This document shows, in pieces, positions 8,390 through 15,389 of a stretch of 64,000 bases of DNA. A model generated the notes under the pieces. That model was not told the DNA's origin and did no database searches. It worked only from the letters and a program-made list of their open reading frames with translations. This stretch comes from Magnetospira sp. QH-2 (GTDB lineage: Bacteria; Pseudomonadota; Alphaproteobacteria; Rhodospirillales; Magnetospiraceae), in NCBI RefSeq assembly GCF_000968135.1, contig NZ_FO538765.1, positions 3,174,001 through 3,238,000 of the forward strand. Reading direction: 5' to 3'. Made by a program: the position numbers and the translations under genes. Position 1 is the stretch's first letter. Each line of letters begins with the position of its first letter.

Positions 8390-10156
8390 TTACCCAATGG
8401 TTTTGACCAAACGCAAAAGATTACCGCTGCCTTCCGCTGGCTGCAGGAATTCCACTTCTTCCATCACCTCGCGGATCAGATGGGTCCCCAAGCCGCCGGG
8501 CTTGATGTCGTCCAGATCCCGCGGGCGTACCTTGTCCACGTCCACCGGAACGGGCGAGAAATCCCTGATATGGAAAATCAAATCGGAACCCTCGCGATAA
8601 ACATCGACGCGGATGGCTCCGGACACCCCCTCCGGATAAGCATGACGTACCACGTTCTGACAGGCTTCGTCGACGGCGATTACCACGTCGTGAGTGATCT
8701 TGGAGCTACAACCGCTGGCCTTGGCGGCCTCGCCCACCGCCGCGCGGATCAGCTTCAAACGATCCGGGCGGGCGGGAAGGCGCAGGCTGAGCAGTTTCTC
8801 GCCCGGTTCATCGTCGCTTTGTCTTCGGGGCAGTGACGGGATGTCGTCGCCCCGTTCGGCCCGCGCCGCGGTATCGTCCACGGCCAACAACGTCAGGTCG
8901 TCGCGCAGTTCTTCCCCGTCGCGGCATAGGATCTGGCGCACCGTATTGAGGATCGCCTCCACCGGCTCTTCGGAGGTGCGCCCCAGAATACGGGTCACGC
9001 CCTTGATATCGAACATGGAGCCATCCGCCAGCTTGCCTTCGGTCACACCATCGGTAAATACATAAAGCGTGCCGCCGTCGAGATTGAACTCCACTTCCGG
9101 AAAAGCGCCGTTTTCATCCGCCGCCAGCGGCGTGATCCCCAACGGCGGCGCGTCGGCGGGAAAATCCTCCATGCCGCCGTCGCGACGAAAGATCAGCGGC
9201 GGTTCGTGTCCGGCGTTGGACAACCGAACCATGCCGGTTCGTGGATCATAAAGCCCGACGACCATGGTGATGAAGCGACCCATGGAGGCGGTTTCGCAGA
9301 TCTCTTCGTTGAGCCGTCCCATCAGGCGGCCCGGTTCGTGCCAAGCCTTGCCCAGGGCACGGAACAGACTCGACGCCTTGGCCATCAGCATGGCCGCGTC
9401 CATGCCCTTGCCGGACACATCGCCAAGGCAGAAATAGATCCGCCCGTCATCGAAGGCGAAGTAGTTGAAGAAATCGCCGGACATTTCACGCGCCGGAACA
9501 TTCAGACCGCTGACCGGAAATCCTTCGTCGGTCTTCATCGGCAGCAAGCTGCGCTGAATCTCCGAGGCCAGTTCCAACTCGCGCTTGATGCGCTCCTGTT
9601 CCACCAGCTGCGATGCCAGGCGGGCGTTGCGGATGGCCAACCCCATGGACGCGGTCAGCACCTTCAACAGATTAAGGTCCTGAAACCCGAACAGACCGCC
9701 GCCATGAACCTTGTTAAGAACCTGGACCGCGCCCACCCGCTCGTCCCGAACGCTCATGGGAGCGCAGAGCACCGACAGCGTCTTGAATCCGGTTTCCTTG
9801 TCCACCGCCCGATGGAAGCGGGGGTCGCCATCCACGTTGCGGACGATCTCGCCCACGTTGCGATCAATGCATTGGCCGACGATGCCCTGGCCGCCTTCTA
9901 ATCTTAGACCGGTTATGTCCACCGGACCGATACAGGCCACGCAGACCAGCTCGCTGGATTGCTGATCGACCAGGAACAGGGACCCCGCCTCGGCTCCCAG
10001 GTTGTGAACGATATGGCCCAACCCACGTGCCATGGCGCCGTCCAGGTCCTGTGACATGGCGAAGTCTTCGCTCAGGGTCGCCAGAAGCTCCAGAGGGTCT
10101 GTCAGGTCCTCGCCGCCGGGAGGGGCGGCCGGAACAGTTTTCGCGCTCGTTTCCAT
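8390..10156 (-). CDS. GAF - PP2C (SpoIIE/RsbU-type) phosphatase - RsbW-like HATPase fusion
   Basis: The protein of about 588 residues combines, in order: a GAF domain (about 25-185, with DLLNLLKVLTASMGLAIRN linker), a PP2C-type phosphatase (about 215-410) with metal-binding Asp residues in MSGDFFNYF, GDVSGKGMDAAML, VFTDGVTEG and DDLTLLAVDD, and a C-terminal GHKL kinase domain (about 455-588) with N-box VDEACQNVVRHAYPE and glycine loop KPGGLGTHLI. So one polypeptide holds both the phosphatase and the kinase of a partner switch. No membrane segment: cytoplasmic. ATG 10156 is chosen by domain start; an upstream TTG at 10192 is less likely and the ribosome site is weak. First gene of the mla operon. 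Confidence 0.9.
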   Translation of the reverse strand: METSAKTVPAAPPGGEDLTDPLELLATLSEDFAMSQDLDGAMARGLGHIVHNLGAEAGSLFLVDQQSSELVCVACIGPVDITGLRLEGGQGIVGQCIDRNVGEIVRNVDGDPRFHRAVDKETGFKTLSVLCAPMSVRDERVGAVQVLNKVHGGGLFGFQDLNLLKVLTASMGLAIRNARLASQLVEQERIKRELELASEIQRSLLPMKTDEGFPVSGLNVPAREMSGDFFNYFAFDDGRIYFCLGDVSGKGMDAAMLMAKASSLFRALGKAWHEPGRLMGRLNEEICETASMGRFITMVVGLYDPRTGMVRLSNAGHEPPLIFRRDGGMEDFPADAPPLGITPLAADENGAFPEVEFNLDGGTLYVFTDGVTEGKLADGSMFDIKGVTRILGRTSEEPVEAILNTVRQILCRDGEELRDDLTLLAVDDTAARAERGDDIPSLPRRQSDDEPGEKLLSLRLPARPDRLKLIRAAVGEAAKASGCSSKITHDVVIAVDEACQNVVRHAYPEGVSGAIRVDVYREGSDLIFHIRDFSPVPVDVDKVRPRDLDDIKPGGLGTHLIREVMEEVEFLQPAEGSGNLLRLVKTIG

Positions 10157-10539
10157 GGGCCACACTATGTCCCGAAATGCGCCGTTGGGCAACGGAACAT
10201 GCGGACGATGATTAACTGGTTATCATTTCGTGACGCCAACGCCCCCTGGTTGACCAGGCCGGTTGGCCGGGATCGAGAAGCTCTGGCGCAGAGCCTCCGC
10301 TTACCATAAAAGGCCAAGGCTGGTGAGCAAAAACACCGCGTTCCCTGTTCAATATAATTATGTCCCTTTAATATAGATTCTATACCGTCATAATTCTCCA
10401 GGATAATATGTCATAAATATTTTTGTGACAGTTTTGCGACAGATTGTTAGAATTTAACGCATCAAATCGGGGAATCGTCAGGGCAAAGGGGAAAATCTCT
10501 TGCCTGGATGGTGATTGTCTATCAGCTAGGGAGGCTTCG
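10157..10539 (+). promoter_or_regulatory. Divergent intergenic region with AT-rich promoter zone
   Basis: This 383-base gap separates the minus-strand switch/mla operon from the plus-strand polyphosphate genes. Bases 10345-10460 are much richer in A/T than the surroundings and include TAATATAGATTCTATAC and ATAATATGTCATAAATA, suitable for promoters in both directions. No gene was seen in it. A possible Pho box is listed separately. Confidence 0.5.
10425..10442 (-). promoter_or_regulatory. Possible Pho box (PhoB-binding direct repeat)
   Basis: The plus strand reads GTGACAG TTTT GCGACAG, that is, on the minus strand, two 7-base units CTGTCGC and CTGTCAC separated by four A bases: the 11-base-period direct repeat of PhoB sites (CTGTCAT-N4-CTGTCAC). 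It lies 98 bases upstream of the polyphosphate:AMP phosphotransferase start. The orientation is opposite to that gene, which weakens the case. Confidence 0.35.
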
Positions 10540-12096
10540 ATGTTCAGGACAGCGGAACTGGGACGCACTGTTTCGAAGGAAGACTTCGAAGCCATTGCCA
10601 CCGATCTTCGGATCGAGATGCTGGAATTGCAGCAAAGACTGCGGGCCACCGATGTGCCTGTGATCTTAGTATTTGCCGGGGTGGATGGCGCGGGCAAGGC
10701 CGCCAGCATGAACCTGATCAACGAATGGATGGATCCCCGCTGGGTGGTCACCCGGGCCTATAAGCAGCCCTCGGACGAAGAAGGGGAGCGACCGGAATAC
10801 TGGCGCTTCTGGCGCGACCTGCCTCCCAAGGGCAAGATCGGTCTGTTTCTGAGTTCCTGGTATTCCGATCCGATTTTGGAGCGGGTGCGCGACGGTGTTG
10901 ACGACATGGTTTTCGAACGGCGCCTGGAACGTATCGCCCGCTTCGAACAGACCCTGGCCGATGACGGCGCGCTGATTCTCAAGTTCTGGATGCACATGGG
11001 CAAAGAAGCCCAGAAGACACGCCTGAAAAAGCTGGAGAAAAAGAAACTGGCGGCGCCGAGCATCATCAAAGCCCATTGGGATAATCTGAAACAATACGAT
11101 TCCTTCATTGCCGCCGCCGAGCATACCATCATGCGCACCAGCACCGGCGACGCGCCCTGGCAGATTGTCGAGGGCACCGATACCCGCTATCGCAGCCTTA
11201 CGGTTTTGACCCGGCTGCGCGATGCCCTGCGCGATCGGATCGATGAGTTCGAAGCCCAGCAGAAAGCCAAGGCGGCCCGCAAGACCGCCAAAAAACCTGC
11301 CGCCGAAAAGGTCGAACCCGACGCGGCGGAAATGGCCCTGGACAACACGCAATCGGTGCTCGATGCCTTGGTCATGAATCCGCCGCTGGAGAAAAAGGAC
11401 TATTCCACTCGCCTGAAAACGGCCCGCGCGCGTCTCTCCCACTTGTTTGTCGAGGCCCGGGACCGGGGCATCACGACCGCCTTGGTTTTCGAAGGCGCCG
11501 ATGCGGCAGGCAAAGGTGGCTCCATCCGACGTCTGGTCTCGGCCCTGGATGCCCGCGATTGGCAGGTCATCCCCATTGCCGCGCCCACCGAGGAAGAATT
11601 CGCCCAACATTACCTGTGGCGGTTCTGGCGCCACATGCCGCGAGCCGGACGCCTGGTCGTATTTGATCGCTCCTGGTATGGCCGGGTGCTGGTGGAACGG
11701 GTCGAGGGCTTTGCCAGCGAAGAGGAATGGCGCCGCGCCTATGCCGAAATCAATGATTTCGAGGCGCAGTTGGTGGAGCATGGCGTGGTTTTGGTCAAAT
11801 ACTGGATCCATATCACCAAGGAAGAACAGCTTCAGCGCTTCGAGTTGCGCGCCGCCACGCCGGTCAAGAGCTGGAAGCTAACCGACGAGGATTGGCGCAA
11901 TCGCGAGAAGTGGCATCTGTACGACGAGGCGGTCAATGACATCGTCGAACAGACCAGCCCGCAATCGGCGCCTTGGGTTCTGGTCGAAGGCAACGATAAA
12001 CGATTCGCCCGTATCAAGGTTGTCGAGACCCTGTGCGATCATCTTGAAAAAGCCCTGGCCAGCTCCGGCAAGGGATCCAAACGCAAAAAGAAATAG
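10540..12096 (+). CDS. pap: Polyphosphate:AMP phosphotransferase (class II PPK2, two fused domains)
   Basis: The 518-residue protein contains two PPK2 kinase domains. The first has Walker A AGVDGAGK at about 46-53 and lid DPILERVRDG; the second has EGADAAGK at about 318-325, FDRSWYGRVLVERVEG and the typical WVLVEGNDKRFARI. Double-domain PPK2 enzymes transfer phosphate from polyphosphate to AMP, making ADP; in them the C-terminal domain is the catalytic one. Both Walker A motifs look intact, but in the N-terminal copy the usual FDRSWY is SSWYSDPI, as in other class II enzymes. ATG 10540 follows AGGGAGG; upstream in-frame starts lack one. Pairs with the CHAD protein 28 bases downstream. Confidence 0.93.
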   Translation: MFRTAELGRTVSKEDFEAIATDLRIEMLELQQRLRATDVPVILVFAGVDGAGKAASMNLINEWMDPRWVVTRAYKQPSDEEGERPEYWRFWRDLPPKGKIGLFLSSWYSDPILERVRDGVDDMVFERRLERIARFEQTLADDGALILKFWMHMGKEAQKTRLKKLEKKKLAAPSIIKAHWDNLKQYDSFIAAAEHTIMRTSTGDAPWQIVEGTDTRYRSLTVLTRLRDALRDRIDEFEAQQKAKAARKTAKKPAAEKVEPDAAEMALDNTQSVLDALVMNPPLEKKDYSTRLKTARARLSHLFVEARDRGITTALVFEGADAAGKGGSIRRLVSALDARDWQVIPIAAPTEEEFAQHYLWRFWRHMPRAGRLVVFDRSWYGRVLVERVEGFASEEEWRRAYAEINDFEAQLVEHGVVLVKYWIHITKEEQLQRFELRAATPVKSWKLTDEDWRNREKWHLYDEAVNDIVEQTSPQSAPWVLVEGNDKRFARIKVVETLCDHLEKALASSGKGSKRKKK

Positions 12097-12124
12097 TGGA
12101 CACCCCCTGTCCCCGGAGACCTTT

Positions 12125-13690
12125 ATGACCCTGCTCAAAGACGGTGAGGAAGTCGAACTCAAACTCGCCTTGGCACCCGAAGACGCGCCCCGCGTCGCCC
12201 GTTCGGCGATCATCCGCAAGCATGTACAGGGCAAAGCCCGCGTGCGTCAGCTCCGCGCGATCTATTATGACACCCCGGACCATACGCTTCGGGCTCAAGA
12301 CGCCGCTCTGCGGGTGCGCAAGGAAGGCCGCCAGTGGGTCCAATGCGTCAAAACGGCCGGCAAGGGGGGCGGTGGATTATCGTCGCGCCGCGAAGTGGAA
12401 AACATTGTTCCACGGGCCGCCTTCGACCTCAGCCTGCTGGCCGAGTCCGACCTGAGCACCATCTTGCCAGCAGAGTTGGCTGCGACCCTAGGCCCGGTGT
12501 TCGAGACCGATATCCGTCGCACCAGTCGGACCTTGTTGCTGGAAGACGGCACCAAAGTGGATATCGACATGGACAACGGCGATCTGATCGCCGGAGAAAC
12601 GCGCGAAGCCGTCTCGGAAGTGGAGCTGGAAATCCACGAGGGCGACCCAGTCCATGTTTTTCGTATCGCCCGGGGATTGCTGGAAACCATACCGGTACGG
12701 CTCTCGACCCTGTCCAAGGCGGCACGGGGATACACCCTGGCCGACGGCGGTAAGGCGCCTTGGACCAAGGCCGGTATTCCGTCTCTCAATGCCAACATGT
12801 CGGTGGAAGAGGCCCTGAGCGTCATCATCCACGCCTGCATGGATCATCTGTTGGCCAATGAGGCCTGTGTTTTGGGCCGCGCCCATATTGAAGGCGTGCA
12901 TCAGATGCGGGTCGCCACCCGCCGTCTGCGTTCGGCGTTGAGCCTGTTCAAGAAATTGCTACCCGAAGAACAAGTGATCCGGTTCAATGGTGAGTTGAAG
13001 TGGCTGATCAATGAGATGGGCCCGGCCCGCGATTGGGATGTGTTCCTCGACGAGACCCTCCCGCCGGTGGCCGAGGGACTTGAAGATGACGGCGCCATGG
13101 AGGCCCTGACCCGGGCGGCCGAAACCCGCCGCACCAGTGCCTATGACCGGTCCGAAGCGGCCATCCGCTCCAAGCGCTATACGGAGTTGCTGCTAGACTT
13201 GGGAGAATGGGTCCAGGTGCGTGGCTGGCAAGATCAACCCCTCAGCCCCACGGCGGCGCAATTGTTCGCTCCGGTCAGCAACATTGCCGCCGGATTGCTG
13301 CACAAGCGCTATCGCAAGGTGCGCAAGCTGGGCAAAGGTTTCGAGACCCTGAGCACCGAGGCCCGCCACGAAGTGCGCATTGCCATGAAGAAGCTGCGCT
13401 ATGCCACCGAGTTTTTGTCTTCGCTCTACCCCAAGTCGGAAGTCGTCCCCTATGTGGCGGCGCTGAAAAACATGCAAGATGGCTTGGGTATGATGAATGA
13501 TATCTCGGTCATGCGCGAACTGCTGGGGGGCCTTGCCACCGGAGCCCGGGGCAATGACGCCCGCAACGTCGCCATGGCTTCGGGAGCGGTCATCGGCTGG
13601 CACGAGCATATCTTCCGTTCGCACGAGAAAGATATGATCACCGCCTGGAGCGCCTTCGCCAAGGCCAAGCCCTTCTGGCCGCAGCTTTAA
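12125..13690 (+). CDS. CYTH-CHAD domain protein (triphosphatase / polyphosphate-binding)
   Basis: The 521-residue protein has an N-terminal CYTH tunnel domain (about 1-200) with the ExExK signature EVELK near residues 9-13 and a C-terminal CHAD domain (about 225-515) with HQMRVATRRLRSALSLFK and EVRIAMKKLRYATEF, the conserved His/Arg/Lys helices that bind polyphosphate. CYTH enzymes usually hydrolyse inorganic triphosphate. Gene order with the PPK2 protein supports a role in polyphosphate turnover or granule association. Its stop codon TAA is the first three bases of the terminal inverted repeat of the adjacent MITE-like element. Confidence 0.92.
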   Translation: MTLLKDGEEVELKLALAPEDAPRVARSAIIRKHVQGKARVRQLRAIYYDTPDHTLRAQDAALRVRKEGRQWVQCVKTAGKGGGGLSSRREVENIVPRAAFDLSLLAESDLSTILPAELAATLGPVFETDIRRTSRTLLLEDGTKVDIDMDNGDLIAGETREAVSEVELEIHEGDPVHVFRIARGLLETIPVRLSTLSKAARGYTLADGGKAPWTKAGIPSLNANMSVEEALSVIIHACMDHLLANEACVLGRAHIEGVHQMRVATRRLRSALSLFKKLLPEEQVIRFNGELKWLINEMGPARDWDVFLDETLPPVAEGLEDDGAMEALTRAAETRRTSAYDRSEAAIRSKRYTELLLDLGEWVQVRGWQDQPLSPTAAQLFAPVSNIAAGLLHKRYRKVRKLGKGFETLSTEARHEVRIAMKKLRYATEFLSSLYPKSEVVPYVAALKNMQDGLGMMNDISVMRELLGGLATGARGNDARNVAMASGAVIGWHEHIFRSHEKDMITAWSAFAKAKPFWPQL

Positions 13691-14031
13691 CAGGCTGTTG
13701 AAAAAGTCCGATTTCGAGCCTGTGGCGACACATGCTTCGACAAGCTCAGCATGAAGGCCTTTGAATTTTCAACATGTTAGAGACGGATTCAAAAGTATTC
13801 CTTTGATCTCGAGGGCGTATATTTCCGCTCTGGCGGCGTCAAGACCTCCTAACGGGGCGCCGCCCCGTGTCGTCGGCCTTTCCTGGCCAGATCAAAAATC
13901 TACTGCCTTGATATCTAAAGGATACTTTTAAATCCGCCTCTTAGCCTCACCCTGAGCTTCCTCATCCCGAGCTTGTCGAGGGACGAAGGGCGAGGCGGGC
14001 CGTAGGACAACACTTTTTCAGCAGCCTGTTA
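13688..14031. mobile_element. MITE-like element, copy A (344 bp, with a nested second element)
   Basis: The ends are 20-base inverted repeats differing at one position: TAACAGGCTGTTGAAAAAGT at 13688-13707 and, reversed, TAACAGGCTGCTGAAAAAGT at 14012-14031. Internally it carries the palindromic CTTCGACAAGCTCAG-type arms. No reading frame inside resembles a transposase. The two flanking convergent genes both end with a TAA lying exactly in the terminal repeats. Copy B at 25073-26622 shows the same arms in reverse orientation without the central 161 bases. Confidence 0.8.
13780..13940. mobile_element. Nested 161-bp MITE inserted in copy A
   Basis: Imperfect terminal inverted repeats GAGACGGATTCAAAAGTAT (left) and GAGGCGGATTTAAAAGTAT (right, reversed), flanked by direct TTA at 13777-13779 and 13941-13943. 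The homologous copy B reads CAACATGTTAGCCTCAC at this point with a single TTA, i.e. an empty site. The element is too short to code for a transposase. A target duplication of TTA (or TTAG) is inferred from this comparison. Confidence 0.75.
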
Positions 14032-15240
14032 GGCCACCGCATCTTCGATTTCACAGCTGCCGAAGATCACCCGGTTACGACCTTGGTGCTTGGCGGCATA
14101 GAGGAATGAATCCGCCGCCTTGAAAAATTGCGCCATGTCCCCGTCGCGGGAGGGAATGCAGGTGGCCAAGCCGACGCTAACGGTCACATGGTCGGCGGTT
14201 TGCGATTTAACGTGTTCCTCGCCCAAGGCGGCGACGGCGAGCCTCACCTGTTCGGCCAAGGCGATGGCCCCTTCGACGCTGGTATCACAAAGCACGCAGG
14301 CGAACTCCTCGCCGCCGAAGCGCGCCGCCAGATCGGTGGAGCGACCGATGACATCGTCAATGGCCCGAGCCACGGCCACCAGGCAATCATCACCCTGGGC
14401 ATGTCCATAATGGTCGTTGTAGAGCTTGAAATGGTCGATATCGATCAAGATCAACGACAGCGGCAGACTGGACCGGGTGGCTTGATGCCAGGCGAATTCG
14501 AAAAACTCGTCGAAGCGGCGGCGGTTGGCGATTCCAGTTAGGGCATCGGTGCTCGACATCTTGGCCAGTTGATCGCGGTTATCCCGCAGACGGCGTTTGT
14601 TGCGGCCCTCGCGCGCCGATACCATGATGCCGATGGTCAGGGCCAAGGCCAGAGCCCCGCCGCTCAGAAACATCATGTTGCGCTGGGTATGGGCAATGGC
14701 CGCCGAAGCGCCTCCGGCCTCCTTGAGCGAGATTTCCTCAAAGGTTTTGACGAAACGATTGAGCTCGGTGATGAGCTCCCGTTGCGCGTTAAGACCTTGT
14801 TCCAGGGTCGCCTGGATGCCTTCGCCATAGCCGTTCTCGACGATCGCAGCCATGGATTTCTCTACCGCGGGCCGGTCTCGGATGATGGTTTCGCGCAGCG
14901 AGGCCAAAGCCTTTTCCTCGGTCGGCGTGACCTTAAGTTTTTGCAGCATGTCCAGCGCAACGAGGAAATGAGCCGCTTCGGCGTTGAACAGTTCATGCTG
15001 TTCGTCGCGGTCGAAGAAATCGCTCAGGGTGGCTGCGTAGGTCAGGCGGAACGAGCGCTCGCGGATGGCTTCGCGCATCAAGAAGGCGGCTCGCACCTTT
15101 TCCCGAAAGGCCGCGTCTCGTAACCAGGCTTCACGCGTCGCATCCAAATGGCGGAAGCCGATAATGATGCTTCCGACCATGCAAATCAGGATGGCGCCGA
15201 ATCCCAGGACCAAAAAGGCATTGGTTCCCTTGGCTGGCAC
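14029..15240 (-). CDS. Membrane diguanylate cyclase (GGDEF)
   Basis: Two membrane spans (NAFLVLGFGAILICMVGSII near the N terminus and a second around residues 200-220, MMFLSGGALALALTIGIMV) enclose a helical periplasmic domain of about 170 residues; a GGDEF domain follows with active site FGGEEF and inhibitory I-site RSTD five residues before it. It should make c-di-GMP under product inhibition. Start: GTG 15240 has GGGGGAG eight bases upstream, whereas ATG 15300 and 15294 have no ribosome site, so the GTG is preferred (403 residues). The stop codon lies inside the repeat of the adjacent MITE copy. Confidence 0.9.
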   Translation of the reverse strand: MPAKGTNAFLVLGFGAILICMVGSIIIGFRHLDATREAWLRDAAFREKVRAAFLMREAIRERSFRLTYAATLSDFFDRDEQHELFNAEAAHFLVALDMLQKLKVTPTEEKALASLRETIIRDRPAVEKSMAAIVENGYGEGIQATLEQGLNAQRELITELNRFVKTFEEISLKEAGGASAAIAHTQRNMMFLSGGALALALTIGIMVSAREGRNKRRLRDNRDQLAKMSSTDALTGIANRRRFDEFFEFAWHQATRSSLPLSLILIDIDHFKLYNDHYGHAQGDDCLVAVARAIDDVIGRSTDLAARFGGEEFACVLCDTSVEGAIALAEQVRLAVAALGEEHVKSQTADHVTVSVGLATCIPSRDGDMAQFFKAADSFLYAAKHQGRNRVIFGSCEIEDAVA

Positions 15241-15389
15241 GTATTTTTCTCCCCCCGGTACCTTTGGGTTCCTTATTGGGCATGAGTATAACATGACCAT
15301 ACATTTTGTCAGGTCTTGTTGATGTTTTATGGCTCTTGAGCCTCCCGGAATAATTCCGCCATTGTCCGTCCGATGCTATAACCCCTCCC

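Noticed and set aside
13691-14028. Hidden gene in the gap between the CHAD protein and diguanylate cyclase genes
   Set aside because: The whole gap is explained by two nested inverted-repeat elements; frames in it are short and palindromic.
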